Of a DNA stretch of 42,025 nt, positions 32,562 to 39,893 are shown in pieces. Source of the stretch: a virus; the IMG/VR virus record IMGVR_UViG_3300017527_000137, positions 1 to 42,025 of that record; one strand, 5' to 3'. The number at the start of each line of letters is the position of its first letter. Positions within the stretch are counted from its first letter, which is position 1. Under the pieces are notes generated by a model. That model made no database searches, was not told the DNA's origin, and saw only the letters and a program-made list of their open reading frames with translations. The position numbers and the translations under genes were made by a program.

Positions 32562-33434
32562 GTGGACCTTATACCAGTGAGACTCCCAGCAGCTGCCAAG
32601 TGGGATCTGAGGGAGGGGTTTTTCAGTTTCCCCATTGACTTCTATCATGCCCTGCCTGCCATGAGCAAAAGCAGCTGGGGCTCATTTGCTGTCAATGGGG
32701 ATAATTTTCTATTTGAGAGGTCCACTGTGGGCAAGGCCACCTCCTGGTACACCCTGGGCAGTGCTGCCCACTGTGCCCTCCTGGAGCCCTATCTCTTTGC
32801 AGACAACTATGTGGTGGCCCCACCAGAGGTGCTGGCAGCAGACGGCTCCAGGAGGGGCAAGAAGTACACGGCCTGGCAGGCCCAGCAGGCTGACAGGACC
32901 ATCCTGGCCCAGGACCAGATGGACCACATCAGGGGCATGGTCCAGTCTGTGATGACGGATCCTAGGAGAGAGCTGCCCAGGCAGCTGCTCACGGGAGGGG
33001 TGGCAGAGCTTTCTGGGGTGTATAGAGACCCTGACTTTCCTGAGATCTGGCAGAAGATCAGGCCAGACTACCTGCCAGGCAGGTGCCTGGCAGTGGATCT
33101 GAAAACAGGGAAAAAGGGCACTGCAGCCCCTGACAGGTTTGCCAGGGATTGTGTCAACTATGGCTACCACCACAGTGCCTGGCTGATTCTGAGGGGGCTC
33201 ACCCAGCTCACAGGCAAACAGCACACTAGGTACATCTTTGTGGTGGTGGAGACTGAGCCCCCATACCTGTGTGCCACCTATGAGATGAGCTGGGACAAAA
33301 ACCCAAAGTGGCTGATCAGGGCAGAGCAGGATCTCAAACCCCTCTTTGCCCAATTCAATGAATGCCTGCAGGTGGGAAAATTCTGGGGCTACCCTGATGA
33401 CCTGGTGGCCCTGGAGCCCCCCAGGTGGCTGTGA
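32562..33434 (+). CDS. RecE-like 5'-3' exonuclease (PD-(D/E)XK)
   Basis: 290 residues, GTG start after GGGAGGTACTAAG. The pattern matches exodeoxyribonuclease VIII-like phage nucleases: LGSAAHCALLEP (His70), AELSGVY (Glu149), KIRPDYLP (Asp169) and VDLKTG (Asp179-Lys181), then a helix with Tyr/His (YGYHHSAWL). It would resect double-stranded ends so that the annealing protein encoded two genes downstream can pair single strands. The pair is typical of phage recombination modules. Confidence 0.87.
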   Translation: MDLIPVRLPAAAKWDLREGFFSFPIDFYHALPAMSKSSWGSFAVNGDNFLFERSTVGKATSWYTLGSAAHCALLEPYLFADNYVVAPPEVLAADGSRRGKKYTAWQAQQADRTILAQDQMDHIRGMVQSVMTDPRRELPRQLLTGGVAELSGVYRDPDFPEIWQKIRPDYLPGRCLAVDLKTGKKGTAAPDRFARDCVNYGYHHSAWLILRGLTQLTGKQHTRYIFVVVETEPPYLCATYEMSWDKNPKWLIRAEQDLKPLFAQFNECLQVGKFWGYPDDLVALEPPRWL

Positions 33435-33793
33435 TGATGCCCCTTGATCAATACTTTGGGAGGCACAACCAGACACTTGTGCTGGAATCCAAGGGCTGGA
33501 GGGCCAACAGGATTGAAAGGGAGAGGCTTTGTGGCAGCAGGCTGGGCAGGCGATGCAAGGCCCTGTCATGGTATGAGGCAGTCAATGGGTGGGCCTTGGA
33601 TGACTGCCCAGTGGAGAGGCCCTGGGCCACAGGCACCAGGAGGTGTGAGCCAGGCCAGCTGAATATCCAGGAGATCTATGGAGAGATGCCAGTGCCACCC
33701 AGCCCGATGGAGGCATATGAGCATAGAGACCGAATGAGAGAAGTCCAATTCTTTAGATGGCAACTAAAAAAGGAGGCATCAAATGGAAAATGA
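33434..33793 (+). CDS. hypothetical protein between exonuclease and annealing protein
   Basis: About 119 residues from the ATG at 33434 (TGATG overlap, AGGTGG upstream; in-frame GTGs lie at 33425 and 33431). It is basic and contains RLCGSRLGRRCKALSWYEAVNGWALDDCP and an acidic-basic helical C-terminus (MEAYEHRDRMREVQFFRWQLKKE). No family recognised. Its end overlaps the next start by 11 bases. It may help the flanking recombination proteins. Confidence 0.7.
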   Translation: MMPLDQYFGRHNQTLVLESKGWRANRIERERLCGSRLGRRCKALSWYEAVNGWALDDCPVERPWATGTRRCEPGQLNIQEIYGEMPVPPSPMEAYEHRDRMREVQFFRWQLKKEASNGK

Positions 33794-35351
33794 ATTCTTT
33801 GCACCAGTGAGGCAGTCCACAGGGATGGGCCTGGTGGACCCTGCAGCAGTGTCAGCAGCAGAGCAGGTCAAGGCCATGGTCCAGGCGGCATATATCATGG
33901 CCCTGCAAAGGCCCAGGAATGAGGCAGATGCCAGGGACCGCATCTTGAGGGCCTGCAAGAGGCCTGAGTTTGCAGGCAAAGCTGAATACTCAAAGCCTGT
34001 GGGGGGTGGTTCGATCAAAGGCCCCTCCATCAGGTTTGCAGAGCTGGCCATGCAAAACTGGGGCAACCTGAGAGCTGAGACAGCAGTGGTCTATGAGGAT
34101 GAAAAGATCAGGCGGCTCAGAATCAGCTGTGTTGACCTGGAGACTAATGCCCAGTTTTGCAGGGACATCTCCATCAAGAAAACCATTGAGAGATCCAGCA
34201 AGGCAGGCAGGGCTGATGATGTCCTGGGCACCAGGACCAACACCAGGGGCAAGGTGGTCTATATCCTCAAGGCCACTGATGAGGAGATGCACACCAAGGA
34301 GAGTGCCTGGGTCTCCAAGGTTATCAGGAATGAAGGGCTGAGGCTGATCCCGTCTGACATCATTGACGAGGGGATGAGGATGGCCAGGCAGACCCTGGAG
34401 GACAGGGCAGCAGCCAGCCCTGACAAGGAGAGAAAGACCCTGCTGGATGCATTCTCTGGGGTGGGTGTGAGGCCTAAGGAGCTGGAGAGATACCTGGGCC
34501 ATGCCATTGATCATATCTCCCCTGGTGAGATCGTGGATCTCAGGACGGTCTACAGGTCCATCAAGGATGGGGAGAGCAGCTGGCATGAGATCCTCACCCT
34601 CAAGGCAGGGGGCTCCACAGAGGCCCCTCCTGATCCACCCCAGGACAAGCCTGGCACTGAGATCTATGATGCCCAGCCAGGCCCCCCGGGGGCTCCTCCT
34701 GAGCCCCCTCCTGGCCCTGCCCCTGCCCCAGAGCCACCTCAGGCTCCAAAGCCTCAGGAAAAGGCTCCTGTGCAGTCTGGTGAGGTCAACTGGTGGGCTG
34801 TGCAGAATGAGAGGGGGGCCTTGAAGCACTTCCAGTATGTCAGAGCCCTGGACACTTTCCTGGACAGGCTCAAGGCCCATCTGCAGGAGCTGTACCTGGC
34901 CCCCAATACAGTCCAGGCAGCAGTCTGGTCAAAATTCAAGCGGCTCCAAGGCTCCAGGGGAGACTGGCCCCAGCCCGATGCCATCCCTGGCCCCAGCCCC
35001 ATCAGGCTGCTCTGGGATAATGACCAGGCACCTGCTCCTGACCAGGAGCCAGGCCCTGAGCCTCCTCCCCAGCAAACCCAGGCCGGGTTTGCTTTCCCAG
35101 ATGGCTCCCAGGAGACCACTGGTGCCACAGATCCCAGGGAGCCCACCCTTGACGGCCCTGGGGCCGTAGAGGCCAAAGACAGGGCTTTCAAGGAGCTGGA
35201 TGAGCTGAAACAGCAAGACCCCCAGCTCTATGAGACTGAGAAATTTCTCCATGGGGAGCCAGAGACCACTGAGGAGGCCCTCAAGATAATTGCCAACATG
35301 AGAGCCCAGATAGATCAATACAAGGGCCTGGGGGGCAATCACGAATTTTAA
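33783..35351 (+). CDS. probable single-strand annealing recombination protein with long C-terminal tail
   Basis: 522 residues. The N-terminal 280 match a widespread phage family near RecE/RecB-type exonucleases: AAYIMALQRPRNEADARDRIL, GGGSIKGPSIRFAELAMQNWGNL, CVDLETNAQF and VSKVIRNEGLRLIPSDII. I infer a RecT/annealing role from this context; the fold assignment is not certain. Pro-rich linkers (about 285-340 and 410-440) separate a small helical domain (VRALDTFLDRLKAHLQELYL) and an acidic C-terminus. AAAAAAGGAGGC precedes the ATG. Confidence 0.72.
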   Translation: MENEFFAPVRQSTGMGLVDPAAVSAAEQVKAMVQAAYIMALQRPRNEADARDRILRACKRPEFAGKAEYSKPVGGGSIKGPSIRFAELAMQNWGNLRAETAVVYEDEKIRRLRISCVDLETNAQFCRDISIKKTIERSSKAGRADDVLGTRTNTRGKVVYILKATDEEMHTKESAWVSKVIRNEGLRLIPSDIIDEGMRMARQTLEDRAAASPDKERKTLLDAFSGVGVRPKELERYLGHAIDHISPGEIVDLRTVYRSIKDGESSWHEILTLKAGGSTEAPPDPPQDKPGTEIYDAQPGPPGAPPEPPPGPAPAPEPPQAPKPQEKAPVQSGEVNWWAVQNERGALKHFQYVRALDTFLDRLKAHLQELYLAPNTVQAAVWSKFKRLQGSRGDWPQPDAIPGPSPIRLLWDNDQAPAPDQEPGPEPPPQQTQAGFAFPDGSQETTGATDPREPTLDGPGAVEAKDRAFKELDELKQQDPQLYETEKFLHGEPETTEEALKIIANMRAQIDQYKGLGGNHEF

Positions 35352-35360
35352 ACCAGGGAA

Positions 35361-35389
35361 GGGGCCACCCCCTGGGAGCAGGTGGCCCC
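35361..35389 (+). terminator. GC-rich hairpin without T run
   Basis: A perfect 9-bp inverted repeat, GGGGCCACC (35361-35369) and GGTGGCCCC (35381-35389), with an 11-base loop. It lies just after the annealing protein stop and before AAGGAGGCGGCTC of the next gene. The missing T tract makes termination uncertain; it could adjust mRNA stability or translation. Confidence 0.5.
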
Positions 35390-35413
35390 CACAACCAATA
35401 AGGAGGCGGCTCA

Positions 35414-36091
35414 ATGGCTGTAGAAGCAAAGAGAGGCTGTGGCTACAGGAAGGTGGGCAACATCTACCTGTGCATTGATCCAGAGGCCATCAGTTTGCCC
35501 TGTGATCGTCTACCCTATCCACTGGAGACCTGCCACTGCTGTGGGGCAGGGTTTGAATTCTCCAGGGGCTGGAGGTGGTTTCATCCTACCAGCCTGTTCA
35601 AGTGTGACCACCCCCTTGACCCCTTCTGTATGGAGTGTGCCTGTGGGGATCTCCCCATGGTCTGCCCCACCTGTTTTCCCACCCAGATCTTTGGATGCAC
35701 CTCTGACCTGCCTGAAAACCAGACCAGGGCCGGGATGCTGTGGGTGGGCAAGGCCAATTACACCCCTGGAGAATTCACCCAGGAGGCCATCAGGATGGGG
35801 ATCTCCAGGAGAATCCACACCATCCCCAGGGACTTTGTGGTGGGTCAAACATGGGTTTACCTGGCCCACCTGGATGCTGTCAGCACCTATGACAGAACAG
35901 AGCAGGAGGATGCCACAAAGCCAGGCCTGATCATGGCCTATCGGCCCTCCAGGATAGAGATGATTGTCACTGAGACCCAGAGCAATGACGGTGACTTCAT
36001 GGAGGCCCTGGAGGACAGGGGCCTGACCCCTGTGGTGGTGCCCGATGATGACCCTGATCACCAGAAAACAGGGGGCTCAGGAGATGTGTGA
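35414..36091 (+). CDS. conserved phage zinc-binding protein
   Basis: 225 residues of a family I recognise as conserved in phages but without known function: KRGCGYRKVGNIYLC, PCDRLPYPLETCHCCGAGFEFSRGW, two further CxxC-type clusters (CMECACGDLPMVCPTC), then GMLWVGKANYTPGEFTQEA, MGISRRIHTIPRDFVVGQTWVYLAHLDAV. The Cys clusters should bind two zinc ions; the C-terminal half is a separate domain. It contains copy 2 of the 41-bp repeat. AAGGAGGCGGCTC precedes the ATG. Confidence 0.85.
   Translation: MAVEAKRGCGYRKVGNIYLCIDPEAISLPCDRLPYPLETCHCCGAGFEFSRGWRWFHPTSLFKCDHPLDPFCMECACGDLPMVCPTCFPTQIFGCTSDLPENQTRAGMLWVGKANYTPGEFTQEAIRMGISRRIHTIPRDFVVGQTWVYLAHLDAVSTYDRTEQEDATKPGLIMAYRPSRIEMIVTETQSNDGDFMEALEDRGLTPVVVPDDDPDHQKTGGSGDV
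35728..35768 (+). repeat. 41-bp exact repeat, copy 2
   Basis: Identical to 31224-31264. Here the encoded GMLWVGKANYTP belongs to the conserved core of the zinc-protein family, so this copy is probably the source. Confidence 0.95.
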
Positions 36092-36311
36092 TCACCTGTG
36101 GCTGGTTTTGTCAGCTGCCCTGTGCCCACCCACCATCATGGTCCAGTGTGCCCACTGTGACCAGCTGGGCTATGTTGAGGACTGGACCACCAAGGAGTGG
36201 AGGGCTGCTTTTTTTACACCCAGCTGGAGCTATAAGTGGGAGGGCAAAGGCAGGGTCAAACTATACGATGAGGAGGGAGCAGAGAGAGATGACAAAGTAC
36301 ATAGTATGTAG
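36084..36311 (+). CDS. small zinc-ribbon protein
   Basis: About 75 residues from the ATG at 36084, overlapping the previous stop by 8 bases. CDHLW at the start and VQCAHCDQLGYVED form a Cys/His zinc site, followed by WTTKEWRAAFFTPSWSYKWEG, a combination seen in small conserved phage proteins. Function unknown; likely nucleic-acid or protein contact. It overlaps the next gene by 23 bases. Confidence 0.72.
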   Translation: MCDHLWLVLSAALCPPTIMVQCAHCDQLGYVEDWTTKEWRAAFFTPSWSYKWEGKGRVKLYDEEGAERDDKVHSM

Positions 36312-36465
36312 AGACTGTCAGAGACTCACGGGGGCTGGCCCTGGAATCAAGCAAGGCAAGCAATATTGCCACTGTTGTGGCAAGGAGAAGGATGACACTG
36401 CAGCATATGGCAGTGACAGCTGGGATGCTATTGCTGATGAATACCTCAAGCATATCACAGCTTGA
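36289..36465 (+). CDS. small CxxC zinc-finger protein
   Basis: 58 residues. CRDC (7-10) and CHCC (about 27-30) form a four-cysteine site (YIVCRDCQRL...QYCHCCGKEK), followed by an acidic helix (DSWDAIADEYLKHITA). The ATG at 36289 lies inside the previous gene's end with a purine-rich GAGCAGAGAGAG leader. Its stop lies in the left arm of the long two-tier hairpin. Confidence 0.65.
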   Translation: MTKYIVCRDCQRLTGAGPGIKQGKQYCHCCGKEKDDTAAYGSDSWDAIADEYLKHITA

Positions 36466-36515
36466 TTTTTAATTCTGAGGGCCAGCTTATGTTGGCCCTC
36501 ATGGTGAAAAATCAA
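36462..36515 (+). promoter_or_regulatory. two-tier hairpin upstream of the HNH/IS110-like gene
   Basis: Outer arms TTGATTTTT (36462-36470) and AAAAATCAA (36507-36515), and inner arms TGAGGGCCA (36476-36484) and TGGCCCTCA (36493-36501), both perfect 9-bp pairs, enclose 5x5 internal loops and an 8-base apical loop. The ribosome binding site AAAGGAGGTGG begins at the foot of the outer stem. In RNA it could limit access to that site or mark the left edge of a mobile module. Confidence 0.65.
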
Positions 36516-36527
36516 AGGAGGTGGTGA

Positions 36528-37472
36528 ATGGCTAAAGAGGCACTGAAAGAGAAAATGGTGGAGAGGCAAAATGGAGTTGACCCTCTGAGTGGAGAGCCCC
36601 TGGGGGCAGCTCTATCACTTGTGGACACGCACAGGAAAAGGCCCAGGTGTGATGGTGGGGGCTATTCGGATGACAACTACATTGTGACAAACCCTGTGCC
36701 ACACCTGCAGGAGCATGGGGCCTGGGTGGATAGAGACCCTGCCCTGGCTGGTCTCAAGGCTGTGTTTGACTCCAGGCAGGTGATCATCAAGAGAAAGGTG
36801 GCAATGGACAACCAGCTCCTGGCTTTCAAAAGGGGCACTGATGTGATCACCCCAGAGGAAGTGGAGGCCCTGGCAGCAGGATCAACGGCCCTGGCAGCTA
36901 TCAAGGCCAGGAAAGACAAGGAGCTGAGGGGTTTGGTCAAGGCAATGGACAACCCCCATGCCAAGGCCATCATAAGTGTGCCAGCCACAGGGGAGATCAC
37001 TGCTGCAGCCTGCCTGGTCTACCTGGACCCCTACAAGGCAAAGTACCCATCCTCATATGTCAAATATGCAGGCCTGCACTGTGCTGCAAAAGACAGATAC
37101 AGAAAAAATGAGGCTGGTGGGGGCAATAAGAGCCTGAGGTGCATTTTGTGGAATTTTGCCAATTCACAAATCAAGCTGGGAGGCCCCTACAGGGTAGACT
37201 ATGACAGGCAAAAGCTCAGGAGGGCAAACAGCAATAAAATGACCATGACCAACATCACGGGCAAAACAGGAGCCCATGAGAGAAGATGGTCAGAGGTCTC
37301 TGCTGGCCATAGGCATGGGGATGCCCTCAGAAAGGTCATGAAACTGTTTCTGTGCCACCTGTGGCTGGTGCAGAGGGATATTGAGGGCCTGCCCCTGGTG
37401 ACCCCATACCCATTGGACAGGCTGGGGCATAGCACCATCATCTCACCAGAGGACAGGGGGTGGATCTACTGA
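36528..37472 (+). CDS. HNH-like nuclease fused to an IS110-type (Transposase_20-like) domain
   Basis: 314 residues. The N-terminus (VERQNGVDPLSGEPL, LVDTHRKRPRCDGGGYSDDNYIVTNPVPHLQEHG) has the Asp-His...Asn...His order of an HNH/beta-beta-alpha-metal nuclease (D33, H35, N50, H59/H63). A helical region follows. Residues about 145-235 resemble the C-terminal domain of IS110-family transposases (IISVPATGEITAAACLVYLDP, YVKYAGLH, GGGNKSLRCILWNFA). The IS110 N-terminal RuvC-like DEDD domain is absent. The gene is flanked by the two-tier hairpin and, from its stop codon, by the 36-bp periodic array. Perfect AAAGGAGGTGG site. Confidence 0.7.
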   Translation: MAKEALKEKMVERQNGVDPLSGEPLGAALSLVDTHRKRPRCDGGGYSDDNYIVTNPVPHLQEHGAWVDRDPALAGLKAVFDSRQVIIKRKVAMDNQLLAFKRGTDVITPEEVEALAAGSTALAAIKARKDKELRGLVKAMDNPHAKAIISVPATGEITAAACLVYLDPYKAKYPSSYVKYAGLHCAAKDRYRKNEAGGGNKSLRCILWNFANSQIKLGGPYRVDYDRQKLRRANSNKMTMTNITGKTGAHERRWSEVSAGHRHGDALRKVMKLFLCHLWLVQRDIEGLPLVTPYPLDRLGHSTIISPEDRGWIY

Positions 37473-37483
37473 TCAAAACCATT

Positions 37484-37835
37484 AAGAAACCCATGGTTGT
37501 AAAATGAACCAGGCTGACAAAGAAAACCAAGCTGAGAAAATGAGCCATGAGAGATAAGAAGCCCATGGAAATTTAATGAATCACCTGAATGAAGAAACCC
37601 AACCAGTGCAAATGAGCCATATGGATCAAGAAACCCAAATTAGCTGAATGAACCATAAAATATAAGAAGCCCATGGAAAATGAATGAATCATGCAAGGCA
37701 AGCAACCCACTGCCAGTAAATGAACCATTACCTATAAGAAACCCACAGAGGACAAATGAACCATAGCTGCCAAGAAACCCAGAGAAGCTAAATGAACCAC
37801 CAGCACCAAGAAGCCCATCTTGATAGAATGAATTG
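37484..37835 (+). repeat. 36-bp periodic array of alternating 10-bp motifs with 8-bp variable spacers
   Basis: Motif B (AAGAAACCCA) and motif A (AAATGAACCA) alternate, each pair separated by exactly 8 variable bases. B copies start at 37484 and every 36 bases after it (10 copies, last at 37808). A copies start at 37502 and every 36 bases (9 good copies, last at 37790, plus a decayed one at 37826). Motif changes are mostly A/G or C/T at fixed positions; spacers look unrelated. A and B are not complementary, so no hairpins form. The array begins 11 bases after the HNH/IS110-like stop and fills the gap to the next gene. Confidence 0.9.
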
Positions 37836-37847
37836 AGGGCCAATAAC

Positions 37848-38060
37848 ATGCCAAAAATAATGAGGCCACCACCACAAAAGAGTGACAGAACCTGTTTCCA
37901 TGACATCCACCAAAAATGCCGCTTTTTTTGTGACAACCCCCAGGACGTATCCATAGAACCAGGCCCCAGGGACAGCTGGATGTATTGCAGGAAAAAAGAG
38001 AGATACTTTCCCATGACAATCAAGGTGGGATCATTTACTTGTAGCGAATGGACATGGTGA
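37848..38060 (+). CDS. small Cys-rich protein
   Basis: 70 residues from the ATG at 37848, directly after the periodic array, with GAGGG 8 bases upstream. Four spaced cysteines (TCFHDIHQKCRFFCDN, WMYCRKKERYF, FTCSEW) and a basic N-terminus (MPKIMRPPPQKSDR) suggest a zinc-binding, possibly nucleic-acid-binding protein. It stands between the array and the replication initiator gene. No family recognised. Confidence 0.65.
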   Translation: MPKIMRPPPQKSDRTCFHDIHQKCRFFCDNPQDVSIEPGPRDSWMYCRKKERYFPMTIKVGSFTCSEWTW

Positions 38061-38064
38061 GAAA

Positions 38065-39081
38065 ATGGATGCAAAAAAAGGCAAAAACATGAGGCCCCCA
38101 TCATTCCCTTTCTATGTCAAAGACTACCTGGGAGACACTGAGCTGAGGAGGTGCCACAGGTCCACCAGGGGCATCTGGATGGACCTGCTCTGCTTTATGT
38201 GGGAGGCCGATGACCAGGGCAGGCTGGATGACACACCAGAGGGTTTGGCCTCACTGAGTGGGGCTCCTCCAGATGAGATGGTGCTTTTTTTCAGAGATGC
38301 CCTGGCAACGGGGTTTTGTAAAATTGATGAAAAATTTGCTGATTTTTTCGAGAATTCCTACAGAAAAACCCACAGAAAATCCACAGACTGGTCACACCTC
38401 TGCCAGGAGGTCTGGTCACAGCTCTGTCACACCCCTGTCACGGTGGTCAATAGGAGGATGTTTAGAGGGGCTAAACGACGTTTATCACAGAGAGAAAGGC
38501 AAAGGAGGTCCAGGATGAGCAAGCGGGTGGCACCCGTTTGTCACACCTCTGTCACACCCCCTGATAAAAAACCTGTCACACCAGATGTCACGCCCAATGT
38601 CACAGCTTTGTCACACCCAAAAAACACCCCCCCTGCTTTTGCTTCTGCTTCTGCAGTACATGTTAATGATAAATCATTAACCCCAGAGACTGGCCAGGGG
38701 CCAGCTCAGGGGTCTGCTTCTCAAGTGAGATTTGACTTGAGAGCTGACATGGCCAGCCATGTGGATGAGCTGGTGGATCTGGCCAATGAGGCTCAGTCAA
38801 GACCCCATACCTCAGGTAGGCAGTTTCGATCCTTTGCCTGGATTCAAGACATGACCAATAAGGGCAAACACCCTGCAGCTCAAATCTATGCACTCCAGTC
38901 CACTTTAGACAACTGGGGTGATATTGACATACCATGGGCATGGGCCACAAAGGTGGTTAAATCAACAGACGGTAGATTTAAGGGGGATGAATTAAAAAAA
39001 CAGGCACAAAACTTTAAAAAGACTGTCTGGCCAGAAAAGCTCAAAGAGCTGGCAAAAAATGTGGGGAGGGATATATTGTGA
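38065..39081 (+). CDS. phage replication initiator (lambda O/DUF1376-like)
   Basis: 338 residues. The N-terminal winged-helix part (SFPFYVKDYLGDTELRRCHRSTRGIWMDLLCFMWEADDQGRLDD) is typical of phage origin-binding proteins. The middle (about 105-215) is a basic, disordered linker whose codons contain ten TGTCACACC-type iterons and an AT-rich palindrome, as in lambda, where the origin lies inside O. The C-terminal part (FRSFAWIQDMTNKGKHPAAQIYALQSTLDNW) would recruit a helicase loader or host helicase. No phage polymerase or helicase is visible. The start could also be the ATG at 38089. Confidence 0.8.
   Translation: MDAKKGKNMRPPSFPFYVKDYLGDTELRRCHRSTRGIWMDLLCFMWEADDQGRLDDTPEGLASLSGAPPDEMVLFFRDALATGFCKIDEKFADFFENSYRKTHRKSTDWSHLCQEVWSQLCHTPVTVVNRRMFRGAKRRLSQRERQRRSRMSKRVAPVCHTSVTPPDKKPVTPDVTPNVTALSHPKNTPPAFASASAVHVNDKSLTPETGQGPAQGSASQVRFDLRADMASHVDELVDLANEAQSRPHTSGRQFRSFAWIQDMTNKGKHPAAQIYALQSTLDNWGDIDIPWAWATKVVKSTDGRFKGDELKKQAQNFKKTVWPEKLKELAKNVGRDIL
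38390..38681 (+). other. predicted replication origin: phased iterons and AT-rich palindrome
   Basis: TGTCACACC-like 9-mers start at 38390, 38414, 38425, 38436, 38539, 38550, 38574, 38586, 38598 and 38609. Within each cluster the steps are 11, 12 or 24 bases, that is one or two helical turns, so the sites face one side of the DNA. Downstream an inverted repeat, GTTAATGAT (38662-38670) and ATCATTAAC (38673-38681), gives an easily melted element. All lie within the linker region of the initiator gene. Confidence 0.72.
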
Positions 39082-39179
39082 TCATCAGAAAATACGGTGA
39101 GATCGTTTTGACTGAGGATGCCATCATAGTGAGGGACTTCATCTTTGATGGGGAGGGGGAAACCAAGCCATCACCTTGA
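39078..39179 (+). CDS. 33-residue hypothetical peptide
   Basis: GTG start at 39078 in a GTGA overlap with the initiator stop, with GGGGAGGG about 7 bases upstream. The peptide (IIRKYGEIVLTEDAIIVRDFIF, then an acidic GEGE tail) looks like a small beta-hairpin. Codons match the phage. Its reality rests on the good ribosome site and tight overlap only. Confidence 0.4.
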   Translation: MIIRKYGEIVLTEDAIIVRDFIFDGEGETKPSP

Positions 39180-39221
39180 TAAGTCAGCCGACAATAGAAA
39201 AGCAACTGAGTTTGAAAAGGA

Positions 39222-39626
39222 ATGGAAAAGACTCAGCTCTGGGGGGAAACAATGACAACAGAACATTACCACCAGGTTGCAGTGGTCAGATGGGCCAATA
39301 TCTATGCCACAAGGGTGCCTGAGCTGTATCTGCTCTTTGCCATACCTAATGCAGGCAAGCGGGGCAGGAAAGCAAGAGGCCAGATGCTGGATGAGGGCCT
39401 CAAGGCTGGAGTGCCTGACCTGTGCCTGCCAGTGGCCAGGGGTGGATACCATGGCCTGTTCATTGAGATGAAAACAGCCAAGGGCAAAGTCACCCATGAG
39501 CAAAGGGCCTGGCTGCAGAGGCTGGACTGTGTGGGCTACAGGGCAGTGATATGCAGAGGATCTGATGCAGCCATCAGGGAGTTGAGCAGGTATATCAATG
39601 GGCAGATAGAAAGGGGGCCAGCTTGA
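39222..39626 (+). CDS. VRR-NUC domain nuclease
   Basis: 134 residues of the VRR-NUC (PD-(D/E)XK) type: EHYHQVAVVRWA at the front, AIPNAGKRGRKARGQMLDEGLKAGVPDLCLPVA, then FIEMKTAKGKVTHEQRAWLQRL with catalytic Asp in GVPD and Glu-x-Lys in IEMKT, and GYRAVICRG. Phage members are thought to resolve DNA junctions or process flaps during replication and packaging. The start may be the ATG at 39252 rather than 39222. Confidence 0.85.
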   Translation: MEKTQLWGETMTTEHYHQVAVVRWANIYATRVPELYLLFAIPNAGKRGRKARGQMLDEGLKAGVPDLCLPVARGGYHGLFIEMKTAKGKVTHEQRAWLQRLDCVGYRAVICRGSDAAIRELSRYINGQIERGPA

Positions 39627-39865
39627 TTCACATCGTAAATGAGACAGGGGTGGGTAGGGACACTCAGCTGTATGATGTGAGAACAGGCCTGGCCATCAAG
39701 TCCTGCAGGTCAGTGGAGATCAAAGGCATCAGTGTCCATGAGATGGTGACTGCAAGGGTGGAGCTGGTGCTGACCAGGCTTAATATCATTGCCCATGAGC
39801 CTGACATCGACCGGCTCCAGGAGGCAGAGGAGAGGGAGGCCCAGCTGGAGAGGCTGGACCTGTGA
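39623..39865 (+). CDS. small hypothetical protein, TTG start
   Basis: 80 residues from a TTG at 39623, overlapping the nuclease stop and preceded by AAGGGGG. A beta-rich first half (IVNETGVGRDTQLYDVRTG) and a helical, acidic second half (EPDIDRLQEAEEREAQLERLDL). No family recognised; codon choice fits the phage. Confidence 0.6.
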   Translation: MIHIVNETGVGRDTQLYDVRTGLAIKSCRSVEIKGISVHEMVTARVELVLTRLNIIAHEPDIDRLQEAEEREAQLERLDL

Positions 39866-39893
39866 CACACACCACAACCGGGGAGGACCGACA

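Noticed and set aside
36528-37472. Complete IS110 insertion sequence
   Set aside because: The N-terminal DEDD domain is lacking, composition matches the phage (few CG), and no target duplication or partner copy was seen, so a recent transposon insertion is not supported.
37484-37835. CRISPR array
   Set aside because: Motifs are 10 bp and spacers 8 bp, with two different alternating motifs and no dyad symmetry or cas genes. This does not fit any known CRISPR layout.
37640-38104. A minus-strand open frame across half of the 36-bp array giving a 12-residue Gly-Ser-Phe...Gly-Phe-Leu repeat
   Set aside because: Because 36 is a multiple of 3, any frame gives repeats. The frame is broken by TAA at 37640-37642, has no ribosome site, runs against all other genes and overlaps the initiator gene start antisense. 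About two chance stops would be expected in the spacers, so openness is weak evidence.
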